Shown piece after piece: positions 9,077 to 17,925 of a stretch of 64,000 bases of DNA (the first letter of the stretch is position 1; the number at the start of each line of letters is the position of its first letter). The notes beneath the pieces were generated by a model. It worked only from the letters and a program-made list of their open reading frames with translations, made no database searches and was not told where the DNA came from. The stretch is from VAZQ01 sp963758945 (GTDB taxonomy: Bacteria > Pseudomonadota > Alphaproteobacteria > Rhizobiales > Xanthobacteraceae). The stretch covers positions 310,001 to 374,000 of the forward strand of contig CAVWXY010000016.1 of assembly GCA_963758945.1 (NCBI GenBank), written 5' to 3'. The translations under genes and the position numbers were made by a program.

Positions 9077-9712
9077 TAGCGCCCGGTGACCATGGCGCGC
9101 AGCGACTTCGGCACCAGCAGGGCCATCACCACGTGGACGACCAGAAATCCGACGATCGCGGCCATGGCGAAGAAGTGAACGTAGCGGGCGGCGTCATAAC
9201 CGCCGAACACCGCGGTGAGCTCCTGCAATTGCACGGGCTTCCAGATCGCGAGGCCCGACAGCACGATGACGATGCCGGCCAGGATGACGCCGAGTATAGA
9301 GCAGCTTCTGCACCGCGTTGTAGACCGAGAGGTCGTCGTGCGCGAGCCTGCCGGCGAGCGCCGCCCTGGCGTCGGCCAAGACCGCGCCGGGCGTGATCGG
9401 AACGAGCTTGCGCCTGAACCGGCCGGTCGCGAGACCGAGCGCGACATAGACGAGACCGTTCACCGCCAGGACCCACATCGCCGCGAAGTGCCACAGCAGC
9501 GCGCCGGCGAGCCAGCCGCCCAGCGTGATCGCACCGGGAAACGCGAACGGGAACAGCGGCGAGGCGTTGTAGATCTGCCAGCCCGAGCCGATCATGACGG
9601 CCATGGCCAGGGCATTGATCCAGTGCGTGACGCGCACCCAGGCCGGATGGATGACGGCCTGCCGCGGTGCGGTCGGGGTTAGAACGTCATCGTGGGTGGC
9701 TTCGATCGACAT
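9076..9712 (-). pseudogene. cytochrome b561-type membrane subunit, frameshifted
   Basis: Corrected for one extra base this is a 211-residue membrane protein with four to five hydrophobic helices and conserved histidines, such as WVRVTHWINALAM and WHFAAMWVL in the first part and RYVHFFAMAAIV and FLVVHVVMAL in the second. It is of the Ni/Fe-hydrogenase or thiosulfate-reductase cytochrome b type. The frame breaks near 9297 on the plus strand, where codons for KLLY would run directly into LGVILAGIVIV if one base were removed. It follows the YedY-like gene and would be its quinol-oxidising partner. Whether it is a real pseudogene or a sequencing error is open. Confidence 0.8.
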
Positions 9713-9940
9713 GGCCCGGCTCTTGCAAGTCTCGTACGAGTGATCGGCTCCGGAAAGCTTATCGCCCGGGTCGTCTGACGTCACCGCGGGCGCCATTGAC
9801 GCCGCAACACAGCTACGTGATGACAGGCCCGCGGGATGCACGTCCGCCGTCACGGCGGGCCCGGCTCGCCGGCGCCGGCCCTCAGGCTCGCCGGACAGGA
9901 TGTAACCGAGGTGGCAGCCAACAAGAGGTGACGCCGCAGC

Positions 9941-10990
9941 ATGTCGAAAACGGGCACCGGCAATTTCTTCGAGGACTTCCGCATCGGGCAGGTGATCAGG
10001 CACGCGACCCCGCGCACCATCACGGCCGGGGACGTGGCGCTCTACAACGGCCTGTTCGGCCCGCGCTTCGCGGTGCAGTCGTCGGACGTGTTCGCGCGCG
10101 CGATCGGCTATCCGCGCGCGCCGGTCGACGACCTCCTGGTCTTCCACGTGGTGTTCGGCAAGACCGTGCCCGACGTCTCGCTCAACGCGGTCGCCAATCT
10201 CGGCTATGCCGCCTTCCGCGTGCTGGCGCCGGTCTATCCCGGCGACACCCTCAATGCCGTCTCCGAGGTGATCGGGCTCAAGGAGAATTCGAGCCGCAAG
10301 ACCGGCATCGTGTTCGTGCGTTCGACCGGCTGCAAGCAGGACGGCAGCAAAGTGCTCGAATACGTGCGCTGGGTGATGGTGCGAAAGCGCGACGAAGCGG
10401 CGCCGGCGCCGGGCGACCATGTGCCGCGGCTCCCCGACGCGGTGCTGCCGAGCACGCTCGGCGACGCCTGTCCGCGCATCGACGTCGCCGCCTACGACTT
10501 CGCGCTCGCCGGCAGTCCCGATCGTTTCGGCGACTATGCCGTCGGCGAGAAGATCGACCACGTCGACGGCGTGACGGTGGAGGAGGCCGAGCACCAGATC
10601 GCGACGCGGCTCTATCAGAACACCGCGCGCATCCATTTCGACCAGCACTCGGCGGCGCAGGGCCGCTTCGGCCGCCGCCTGGTCTATGGCGGGCACGTGA
10701 TCTCGCTCGCGCGCGCTCTCTCCTTCAACGGGCTGGCCAACGCCTTCCATATCGCCGCGATCAACGGCGGTCGCCACGTATCCCCGCTGTTCGCGGGCGC
10801 GACCGTGTTCGCCTGGTCCGAGGTGCTTGCCAAGGCGGACGTGCCGGGCCGCGACGACGTCGGCGCGCTGCGGCTGCGCACGGTGGCGGCCAAGGATCGG
10901 CCCTGCGCCGATTTCCCGCTCAAGGCCGGCGACGAGGATGATCCCGCGGTGCTGCTCGATCTCGACTATTGGGCGCTGATGCCGCGCTGA
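9941..10990 (+). CDS. mch: mesaconyl-CoA hydratase (double-hotdog MaoC type)
   Basis: A 349-residue double-hotdog protein. The segments HATPRTITAGDVALYNGLF, FHVVFGKTVPDVSLNAVAN and YPGDTLNAVSEVIGLKEN closely match what I recall of mesaconyl-C1-CoA hydratase (beta-methylmalyl-CoA dehydratase) of Rhodobacter and Methylobacterium. That enzyme interconverts mesaconyl-CoA and methylmalyl-CoA in the ethylmalonyl-CoA pathway for acetate or C1 assimilation. A second MaoC-like half is visible from about residue 180, with YGGHVISLARAL. The gene stands alone and is convergent with the LysR gene. The other pathway genes are not in this window. Confidence 0.85.
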   Translation: MSKTGTGNFFEDFRIGQVIRHATPRTITAGDVALYNGLFGPRFAVQSSDVFARAIGYPRAPVDDLLVFHVVFGKTVPDVSLNAVANLGYAAFRVLAPVYPGDTLNAVSEVIGLKENSSRKTGIVFVRSTGCKQDGSKVLEYVRWVMVRKRDEAAPAPGDHVPRLPDAVLPSTLGDACPRIDVAAYDFALAGSPDRFGDYAVGEKIDHVDGVTVEEAEHQIATRLYQNTARIHFDQHSAAQGRFGRRLVYGGHVISLARALSFNGLANAFHIAAINGGRHVSPLFAGATVFAWSEVLAKADVPGRDDVGALRLRTVAAKDRPCADFPLKAGDEDDPAVLLDLDYWALMPR

Positions 10991-11040
10991 AGGGGCAGAG
11001 CCCGCAGGCGAGCGGTCGGGGCGGTGGGGCGCGCGACCGG

Positions 11041-11928
11041 CTACGCGGCGGTCCGCAAGTGCTCGACCAGCTGGCGGGCATAGGGCGGCAGCTCGTCGAA
11101 GCTGCGGATGCAGATCGTGAGCTCGCGTGGCGCCCAGGGATCGGTCAGCGTCACCGGGACGATCGCCATGGTGCTCGCCACCCGGCGCGCGGTGGTCTCC
11201 GGCACGATGCCGATGCCGACATTGCATTCGACCAGCCGGCACACGGCGTCGAAGCTGCGCAATTGCACGCGCAGCCGCAGCGGCTGCCCGATGCGCGCCG
11301 CCTTGTCGGCGAGGAAGCGCTGCAGCGCGCTGGCGCGGTCGAGCCCGACGAAGTCGTGATCCAGCACGTCCGCGAACGAAAGCCGCGCGCGCCGCGCCAG
11401 CGGATGCTCGCGTGCGACCACCAGCACGAACCGGTCCTTGCGGAAGGGATAGGTCTCGAGCGCGCTCGCATCGACGGTGGCCGCGACGATGCCGAGATCG
11501 GCGACGCCTTCGGCGATCAGGCCCACGATCTCGTCGCTCAGCCGCTCCTCGAGATCGACGCTGACATTGGGATGCGTCGACAGAAACGAGCTCAGCGCCT
11601 CCGGCAAAAATTCGGTCAGCGCATTGGTGTTGGAAAGCACGCGGATCTGGCCGGCGAGCCCGCCGGCATAGGCGCCGAGGTCCTCGCGCAGCCGCTCGGC
11701 CTGGCGCAGGATCGCGCGCGCGTGCTGCAACAGCGTGCGGCCGGCTTGGGTCGGGGTCACGCCCTGCCGTCCGCGCACGAGCAGCGCGGCGCCGAGCGCC
11801 TCTTCCATATGGCGGATGCGCGTGGAGGCTGCAGCGAGCGCGAGATGCGCGCGCTCGGCGCCGCCGGTGATGCTGCCGGCCTCCGCGACGTGGCGAAACA
11901 GGCTGAGATCGGTCAGGTCGAAACGCAT
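11041..11928 (-). CDS. LysR-family transcriptional regulator
   Basis: A 295-residue regulator with an N-terminal winged helix-turn-helix (residues 1-60: LFRHVAEAGSITGGAERAHL) and a C-terminal effector-binding domain (about residues 88-290, with DLGIVAA and VLVVAREHPLA). It is divergent from sdhCDAB with a 193-bp shared upstream region, but LysR proteins next to sdh often regulate something else, so no target is claimed. No T-N11-A operator stood out clearly to me. Confidence 0.88.
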   Translation of the reverse strand: MRFDLTDLSLFRHVAEAGSITGGAERAHLALAAASTRIRHMEEALGAALLVRGRQGVTPTQAGRTLLQHARAILRQAERLREDLGAYAGGLAGQIRVLSNTNALTEFLPEALSSFLSTHPNVSVDLEERLSDEIVGLIAEGVADLGIVAATVDASALETYPFRKDRFVLVVAREHPLARRARLSFADVLDHDFVGLDRASALQRFLADKAARIGQPLRLRVQLRSFDAVCRLVECNVGIGIVPETTARRVASTMAIVPVTLTDPWAPRELTICIRSFDELPPYARQLVEHLRTAA

Positions 11929-11982
11929 GACACCCGAGGCTTGCCTTCGAATTTGACGAAGGAAAGCTACGCGAAATACCTA

Positions 11983-12011
11983 TTGTCCGCCAAGTCCTTC
12001 GCCATCATATT
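11983..12011 (+). promoter_or_regulatory. possible sigma-70 promoter for sdhCDAB
   Basis: TTGTCC (11983-11988) and CATATT (12006-12011) are separated by 17 bases, about 110 bases upstream of the sdhC start, in the divergent region with the LysR gene. The match is good for -35 and fair for -10. Nothing else in the gap looked better. Confidence 0.35.
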
Positions 12012-12121
12012 CGCGCCGGGCGAAACCATATCACGGTCGCGATCAGCTGTCGGCGGTCGATTGCGGCGCATTGCAACATTGGCTAGGAACGCACAGAGGC
12101 GCGGGCGAGGCGGAGAAAAAA

Positions 12122-12532
12122 ATGGCCGAGACCAGGGCTCCCGTTGAGCGGCCGCTGTCGCCCCATCTCTTCATCTACAAGCCGATGCTGACGATGATGA
12201 TGTCGATCGTGCATCGCATCACCGGCGCCGCGCTCTATTTCGGCACCTTGCTGGTGGCCTGGTGGTTGCTCGCGGCGGCCTCCAGTCCCAACGCCTATGC
12301 CGGCGTCGGATCGTTCATGAGCTCGTTCGTCGGCCGGGTCATCCTGTTCGGCTATACCTGGGCGCTGATGCATCACATGCTGGGCGGCATCCGGCACCTG
12401 ATCTGGGACAACGGATACGGCTTCGGTCCGCACGAGCGCGAGTGGCTGGCGGTGGCGAGCCTCGTCGGTTCGATCAGCCTGACCGTCGTCATCTGGATCA
12501 TCGGCTATCTGTCCATGGGAGGGACGCGCTGA
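12122..12532 (+). CDS. sdhC: succinate dehydrogenase cytochrome b556 subunit
   Basis: A 136-residue membrane anchor with three predicted helices. The family signatures RPLSPHLFIYKP and SIVHRITGAALYFG, and the heme-ligand region HHMLGGIRHLIWD, are present. The ATG at 12122 (MAETR) is used because GGAG lies about seven bases upstream; the longer frame from 12071 adds a non-family leader. It begins the sdhCDAB operon and overlaps sdhD by one base. Confidence 0.94.
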   Translation: MAETRAPVERPLSPHLFIYKPMLTMMMSIVHRITGAALYFGTLLVAWWLLAAASSPNAYAGVGSFMSSFVGRVILFGYTWALMHHMLGGIRHLIWDNGYGFGPHEREWLAVASLVGSISLTVVIWIIGYLSMGGTR

Positions 12533-12921
12533 TGGTGGCGGGAAAGATGAGCACGCCGCTCGCGCGCGTGCGCGGGCTGGGTTCGGCCAGATCCGGCACC
12601 GCGCATTTCTGGCGCCAGCGCCTCACCGCCGTTGCCAACGTGCCGCTGAGCATCGCCTTCGTCTTCATCGTGGTGGGGCTGCTCGGCCGCAACCACGCCG
12701 CCGTGGTGCAGATCCTCGGCTCGCCCGTCGTGGCCGTGACCATGCTGTTGTTCATCGTGTCGATCACCGCGCATATGCGCATCGGCATGCAGGTCATCAT
12801 CGAGGATTACGTGCACGACGAGCGCACCAAGCTGACCCTGCTGATGGCTAATACCTTCTTCGCCGTCGCGGTCGCTTTCACCTCGGCCTTCGCCATTTTC
12901 ATGCTCAGCTTCAAGGTTTGA
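12532..12921 (+). CDS. sdhD: succinate dehydrogenase hydrophobic anchor subunit
   Basis: A 129-residue membrane protein with three hydrophobic helices that, with SdhC, holds heme b and the quinone site. The family features HFWRQRLTAVANVPLS, HMRIGMQVIIEDYVHDE and a C-terminal helix are visible. The start ATG shares one base with the sdhC stop (TGATG), so translation is probably coupled; a second in-frame ATG at 12547 is possible. Confidence 0.92.
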   Translation: MVAGKMSTPLARVRGLGSARSGTAHFWRQRLTAVANVPLSIAFVFIVVGLLGRNHAAVVQILGSPVVAVTMLLFIVSITAHMRIGMQVIIEDYVHDERTKLTLLMANTFFAVAVAFTSAFAIFMLSFKV

Positions 12922-12924
12922 GTC

Positions 12925-14757
12925 GTGGCCAGCAACGAACCCACCAACGGCAAGGCGCCGGCCACCAACGGCCGCGCCTATCCGATCGAGGATCACAGCT
13001 ACGACGTCGTCGTGGTCGGTGCCGGCGGCTCCGGTCTGCGCGCCGTGGTGGGCTGCAGCGAGGCCGGGCTCAAGACCGCCTGTATCAGCAAGGTGTTTCC
13101 AACCCGCTCGCATACGGTCTCGGCGCAGGGCGGCATCGCCGCCGCGCTCGGCAACATGGGGGAGGACGACTGGCGCTGGCACATGTACGACACGGTCAAG
13201 GGGTCGGACTGGCTGGGCGACCAGGACGCTATCGAGTACATGTGCCGCAGCGCGCCCAACGCCGTCTACGAGCTCGAGCATTGGGGCCTGCCGTTCTCGC
13301 GCCGGGACGATGGCAGGATCTACCAGCGTCCGTTCGGCGGCATGACCACGCATTACGGCAAGGGCACCGCGCAGCGTACCTGCGCCGCCGCCGACCGCAC
13401 CGGCCACGCCATGCTGCACACGATGTACGGCCAGGCGTTGCGCCACGCCGCCGAATTCTTCATCGAGTTCTTCGCCATCGACCTGATCATGGACGAGGAG
13501 GGCCGCTGCCGCGGCGTCGTCGCCATCAAGCTCGACGACGGCTCGATCCACCGCTTCAGCGCCCAGATGACCATTCTCGCCACTGGCGGCTACGGGCGCG
13601 CCTACTATTCCTGCACCGGCGCCCATACCCAGACCGGCGACGGCAACGCCATGCTGCTGCGCGCCGGCCTGCCGCTGCAGGACATGGAATTCGTGCAGTT
13701 CCATCCGACCGGTATCTACGGCGCCGGCTGCCTGATCACCGAGGGCGCGCGCGGCGAGGGCGCCTATCTCGTCAATTCCGAGGGCGAGCGCTTCATGGAG
13801 CGCTACGCGCCCTCCGCCAAGGACCTGGCCTCGCGTGACGTCGTGTCGCGCGCCATGACCATCGAGATCCGCGAGGGCCGTGGCGTCGGCAAGCTCAAGG
13901 ACCACATCCACCTGCACCTCGATCATCTCGATCCCGAGATGCTGCACGAGCGGCTGCCGGGGATTGCCGAGCTCGCCCGCATCTTTGCCGGGGTCGACAT
14001 CGCGCAGGAGCCGATCCCGATCGTTCCGACCGTGCACTACAACATGGGCGGCATCCCGACCAATTATCACGGCGAGGCGCTCACCAAGAAGAACGGCCAG
14101 GACGACGCCGTGGTGCCCGGCCTGATGGCGCTGGGCGAGGCGGCCTGCGTGTCCGTGCACGGCGCCAATCGGCTGGGCTCCAATTCCCTGATCGATCTCG
14201 TCGTGTTCGGGCGCGCCGCCGCCGTACGCTGCGCCGAAATCCTGCATCCCGGTGACAGCCATCCCGACCTGCCCAAGGACTCGGCCGAACATGCGCTGGC
14301 GCGCCTCGACCGCTTCCGCCACGCCGCGGGCAAGACCCCGACGGCGCAGTTGCGCGTCGAGATGCAGAAGGTGATGCAGAACAATTGCGCCGTGTTCCGC
14401 ACCGCCGGGGTGCTGGAGGAAGGGCACAAGCTCATCCACGGGGTCTATGCCGGCATTTCCGACATCAAGGTCACGGACCGTTCGCTGATCTGGAACTCGG
14501 ACCTGATCGAGACGCTCGAGTTCGACAACCTGATCGCGCAGGCCGTGGTCACCATGGACTCCGCGCGCAACCGCACCGAAAGTCGCGGCGCGCACGCGCG
14601 CGAGGACTTCCCCGAGCGCGACGACAAGAACTGGATGAAGCACACGCTCGCCTGGATGGACCCGAAGGGCGTCGTCGCCATCGACTATCGTCCGGTGCAC
14701 ACCTATACGCTCACCAACGAAGTGTCCTATATCGAGCCGCGGGCGCGGGTGTACTGA
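12925..14757 (+). CDS. sdhA: succinate dehydrogenase flavoprotein subunit
   Basis: A 610-residue catalytic subunit oxidising succinate to fumarate in the TCA cycle and complex II. The FAD-binding GAGGSGLRA (residues 32-40), the flavin-linking histidine in RSHTVSAQGG (His63), the ATGGYGRAY motif, and the active-site region HYNMGGIPTN are all present, and the C-terminus ends in the usual EPRARVY. The start is GTG, three bases after the sdhD stop. Length is normal. Confidence 0.98.
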   Translation: MASNEPTNGKAPATNGRAYPIEDHSYDVVVVGAGGSGLRAVVGCSEAGLKTACISKVFPTRSHTVSAQGGIAAALGNMGEDDWRWHMYDTVKGSDWLGDQDAIEYMCRSAPNAVYELEHWGLPFSRRDDGRIYQRPFGGMTTHYGKGTAQRTCAAADRTGHAMLHTMYGQALRHAAEFFIEFFAIDLIMDEEGRCRGVVAIKLDDGSIHRFSAQMTILATGGYGRAYYSCTGAHTQTGDGNAMLLRAGLPLQDMEFVQFHPTGIYGAGCLITEGARGEGAYLVNSEGERFMERYAPSAKDLASRDVVSRAMTIEIREGRGVGKLKDHIHLHLDHLDPEMLHERLPGIAELARIFAGVDIAQEPIPIVPTVHYNMGGIPTNYHGEALTKKNGQDDAVVPGLMALGEAACVSVHGANRLGSNSLIDLVVFGRAAAVRCAEILHPGDSHPDLPKDSAEHALARLDRFRHAAGKTPTAQLRVEMQKVMQNNCAVFRTAGVLEEGHKLIHGVYAGISDIKVTDRSLIWNSDLIETLEFDNLIAQAVVTMDSARNRTESRGAHAREDFPERDDKNWMKHTLAWMDPKGVVAIDYRPVHTYTLTNEVSYIEPRARVY

Positions 14758-14795
14758 GCGAACGAGAACGCGAGAGGCGCGAAGGCGAATATCCC

Positions 14796-15575
14796 ATGGC
14801 CCAATTCACCCTGCCCAAGAACTCGAGGATCACCGAAGGCAAGACCTGGGCGTATCCGGCCGGGGCGCAGGACGTGCGCGAGTACAAGATCTATCGCTGG
14901 AATCCGGACGACGGCAAAAATCCGCGCATGGACACCTACCACATCGACTGCGCCGATTGCGGGCCGATGGTTCTCGACGCGCTGATCTGGATCAAGAACA
15001 ACATCGACCCTACGCTCACCTTCCGCCGCTCCTGCCGCGAAGGCGTGTGCGGATCGTGCGCCATGAACATCGACCACACCAACACGCTCGCCTGCACCAA
15101 GGCGATGGACGACATCAAGGGTGCGATCAAGATCTATCCGCTGCCGCACCAGCCGGTGGTGAAGGACCTGGTGCCCGATCTCAACAATTTCTACGCCCAG
15201 CACGCCGCGATCGAGCCGTGGCTGCAGACCATCTCGCCGACACCGCAGAAGGAGTGGAGGCAGAGCCACGAGGACCGCCAGAAGCTCGACGGTCTCTACG
15301 AGTGCATTCTGTGCGCGTGCTGCTCGACCGCGTGCCCGAGCTATTGGTGGAACAGCGAGCGCTTCCTCGGCCCGGCTGCGCTCCTTCAGGCCAACCGCTG
15401 GCTGCAGGACAGCCGCGACGAGGCGACCGGGCAGCGTCTCGACGATCTCGAGGATCCGTTCCGCCTCTATCGCTGCCACACCATCATGAACTGCGCCAAG
15501 GCCTGCCCGAAGAGCCTCAACCCGGCCAAGGCCATCGCCGAGATCAAGCGCATGATGGTCGAGCGCCAGGCGTGA
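14796..15575 (+). CDS. sdhB: succinate dehydrogenase iron-sulfur subunit
   Basis: A 259-residue subunit carrying three clusters: [2Fe-2S] in SCREGVCGSCAMN, and [4Fe-4S] plus [3Fe-4S] in CILCACCSTACPSYWW and CHTIMNCAKACPKSLNP. It passes electrons from SdhA flavin to quinone at the membrane anchors. The ATG at 14796 gives the usual MAQFTLPKNS terminus, 38 bases after sdhA. It closes the operon and is convergent with the next gene. Confidence 0.98.
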   Translation: MAQFTLPKNSRITEGKTWAYPAGAQDVREYKIYRWNPDDGKNPRMDTYHIDCADCGPMVLDALIWIKNNIDPTLTFRRSCREGVCGSCAMNIDHTNTLACTKAMDDIKGAIKIYPLPHQPVVKDLVPDLNNFYAQHAAIEPWLQTISPTPQKEWRQSHEDRQKLDGLYECILCACCSTACPSYWWNSERFLGPAALLQANRWLQDSRDEATGQRLDDLEDPFRLYRCHTIMNCAKACPKSLNPAKAIAEIKRMMVERQA

Positions 15576-15647
15576 CCGGCGATCCGGACGAGCCTTGCCG
15601 GTGAACCTGCGTTATTGGCCGACACGGGTCGCCGTCGTAACGCAGGT

Positions 15648-16529
15648 CTAAGCGAAATTCTGCAGCATCTTCTCCCGCACGAATTGCGCGAGGTCGGCGA
15701 GGTCGCCGTCGCCGGCTCCGCCCGCCACCGCCGCCGAGAACGCCGCCAGCGCGCCCGCGCCGAGCGGCATCGGGACGCCTGAGAGCGCGCCCGTCGCGAC
15801 CGCCGACATGATGTCTTTTCTCATCGTCCGGATGTCGAGCGTCACCTCGGCCTTGCCGCCGAGCAGCGCGGGGATCTTGCCGTGCAGCCAGCCGGTCGCC
15901 GTCGGCGCCTCCTTGAGCACGTCGAGCATCTGCGCGAGCGTCAGCCCCTGCGTCATCCCGAGTGCGAGAGACTCCGACAGCGCCTGAATATAGGCGCCGA
16001 GCCCGAGATTGACCGCGAGCTTCATGGCATAGCCGCTCCCGTTCGGCCCCATATGCACGACGCGGCGCGCCAGCTTGTCGAGCACGACGCGTGCGCGTTC
16101 GATGTCCTCGGCGCGCCCGCCCGCCAGCGAGAGGAGCTTGCCTTCGCGCACGCTCGGAATCGTGCCGAGCACCGGCAACTCGATCAGCCGGGCACCCCTG
16201 GCTTCGACGACGGGGGCGAGTTCCCGCCCTGTCATCGGCTGCAGCGTGCTCATCTCGATGAACAGCCTGCCCTCGACGCCTGTGGTCAGAAGACCGTTCT
16301 CGCCGGTGAATATCTTCCGCACGCCGTTGTCCTCGGTGATGATTGAAATCGTGATCGCGGTCTCGGCCGCGATCGCCCTCGGATTCGGCGCAACGCGCAC
16401 GCCGCGGTCCGCCGCCGCTGTCCTCGGCTTTTCCGCGTGATCCCAGGCGACGATCTCGAATCCCTGCTCGGTGAGCCGCTGCGCGATGGCGCTGCCCATG
16501 CGGCCGAGCCCGACAAGTCCGATCTTCAT
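15648..16529 (-). CDS. NAD(P)-dependent beta-hydroxyacid dehydrogenase
   Basis: A 293-residue member of the 3-hydroxyisobutyrate/6-phosphogluconate dehydrogenase family: Rossmann motif GLVGLGRMGSAIAQRL at the N-terminus, the substrate loop LPVLGTIPSV, and the catalytic lysine segment GSGYAMKLAVNLGLG around residue 165. The exact substrate (hydroxyisobutyrate, tartronate semialdehyde or a related compound) cannot be read from the sequence. It is divergent from the cupin operon with a 108-bp gap. Confidence 0.85.
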   Translation of the reverse strand: MKIGLVGLGRMGSAIAQRLTEQGFEIVAWDHAEKPRTAAADRGVRVAPNPRAIAAETAITISIITEDNGVRKIFTGENGLLTTGVEGRLFIEMSTLQPMTGRELAPVVEARGARLIELPVLGTIPSVREGKLLSLAGGRAEDIERARVVLDKLARRVVHMGPNGSGYAMKLAVNLGLGAYIQALSESLALGMTQGLTLAQMLDVLKEAPTATGWLHGKIPALLGGKAEVTLDIRTMRKDIMSAVATGALSGVPMPLGAGALAAFSAAVAGGAGDGDLADLAQFVREKMLQNFA

Positions 16530-16637
16530 GATTTACCCCTGCCACACGTTACCGATTGGAATTCGACCCTCCGCGGGCGTTCGAACGGCATGGCGGACTA
16601 AGTCTTGCAGTTTGACCGCCGCCGGGAGAGAAACGCA

Positions 16638-17213
16638 ATGCAAATGCATATGCAGATTGACCGTGCCGGAGGGAGCATGCGCAAGCCGATCCGCCGGGTG
16701 GTGACCGGCCACGACGCCGCCGGCCGGTCCACGTTCGTCATGGACGGGCCGGCGCCGCACGTCTACAGCCGCAGTCCGGGAAGCGCCGTCGTCACCGAAT
16801 TGTGGGAGACGCGCGCGACGCCCGCTGACAATCGCGGCAATGCCGAGGTCACCGATCATCCCTTCCGCCTTGCGCCGCCCAGGCACGGCTCGGTGTTCCG
16901 CATCATCGAATATCCCCCGGACGCGCAACGCCTCGCCGCATTGGAGCAGCAGCGCGCGAGCGGCGACGATGGCTCCGGTCACGGCGAAGCCTTCGATCGC
17001 GGCGCGCCGCGCCATCCCGGCTTTCACAAGACCAGCTCGGTCGATTATGCCATCGTGCTCGCGGGCGAGATCTATGCGCTGATGGACGAGGGAGAGGTTC
17101 TGCTCGAGCCGGGCGACGTTCTGGTGCAACGCGGCACCAACCATGCCTGGAGCAATCGAAGCGATGAGCCGGCCTATCTCGCTTTCGTGCTCATCGACGC
17201 CGAGCCGGTATGA
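16638..17213 (+). CDS. cupin-domain protein, first of a tandem pair
   Basis: A 191-residue protein with a C-terminal cupin barrel: HKTSSVDYAIVLAGEIYALMDEG, then LEPGDVLVQRGTNHAW. These two motifs hold the usual metal-binding His/Glu set, but the first motif has few histidines. The N-terminal half carries RRVVTGHDAAGRS and RPxH-like parts shared with the next gene. The ATG at 16638 has GGGAGAG upstream; a TTG at 16605 in frame is less likely. It is 90 bases from its paralog and likely in one operon with the dioxygenase. Substrate unknown; the family includes dioxygenase- and isomerase-like proteins. Confidence 0.75.
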   Translation: MQMHMQIDRAGGSMRKPIRRVVTGHDAAGRSTFVMDGPAPHVYSRSPGSAVVTELWETRATPADNRGNAEVTDHPFRLAPPRHGSVFRIIEYPPDAQRLAALEQQRASGDDGSGHGEAFDRGAPRHPGFHKTSSVDYAIVLAGEIYALMDEGEVLLEPGDVLVQRGTNHAWSNRSDEPAYLAFVLIDAEPV

Positions 17214-17303
17214 TGCCGCTCACGGCTGGCGAACGGCCGCGCGCCGTTGCATGATCGCGCGGCAGGCCAATCTCATCCAGCCGAATACGGGAGAAACGCG
17301 ATC

Positions 17304-17840
17304 ATGGCTCTGAGCGCAGACGTTCGCCGGGTGGTCACCGCCGTCGACAAGAACGACAAGGCGGTGGTGCTGCTGGACGGCGCCAATCCGCACAAGAAAG
17401 TGCGGCCGCAGGCACAGACGGTGTCGCGGGTATTGTGGGTGACGGATCAAACGCCGGCCGACCTCTCCGGCACCGCCGACCGCGCCGCGGTCGATATCGG
17501 CATCATGCCGCCGCGCGGCGGCACGGTTTTTCGCATCGTCGACTTTCCGCCGGAGACGGCGGAGATGCGCAAGCTCGATCCCAGCACCATGCATCACAGC
17601 CTGGGCGACGGCGCGCCCAAGCGGGGTCTGCCGCCGCGGCACCCCGCCATGCACCGCACCCGCACCGTGGACTATGCCATCGTCATGGCGGGAGAGATCG
17701 ACATGTTGCTCGACGATTCGGAAATCCACTTCAAGGCGGGCGACGTGCTGGTCCAGCAGGGCACCAATCACGCCTGGGTCAATCGCGGCACCGAGCCGTG
17801 CCGCATCGCCTTCATCCTGGTCGACGCCAAGGAGCCTTGA
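17304..17840 (+). CDS. cupin-domain protein, second of a tandem pair
   Basis: A 178-residue paralog of the preceding gene, sharing RRVVTAVDKND, GTVFRIVDFPP, TRTVDYAIVMAGEIDMLLDD and FKAGDVLVQQGTNHAWVNRG. The shared order over the whole length shows a duplication. The ATG at 17304 follows GGGAGA and gives a terminus that aligns with the paralog. The TauD-type dioxygenase follows after 85 bases. Function unknown; a role in degrading an organic acid with the neighbours is inference only. Confidence 0.77.
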   Translation: MALSADVRRVVTAVDKNDKAVVLLDGANPHKKVRPQAQTVSRVLWVTDQTPADLSGTADRAAVDIGIMPPRGGTVFRIVDFPPETAEMRKLDPSTMHHSLGDGAPKRGLPPRHPAMHRTRTVDYAIVMAGEIDMLLDDSEIHFKAGDVLVQQGTNHAWVNRGTEPCRIAFILVDAKEP

Positions 17841-17925
17841 GCGTCGGCGCAGGCACGGCCCATAATCAGTACAATGCACCGCGGCGGCCGGCGCGGCCAA
17901 CCTCGGCGGCAGGGAGGAATGCGCG

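Noticed and set aside
12505..14700. A 731-residue minus-strand open frame opposite sdhD and sdhA
   Set aside because: Same reason: shadow of conserved genes on the other strand, with repetitive Arg/Gly/Ala-rich product.
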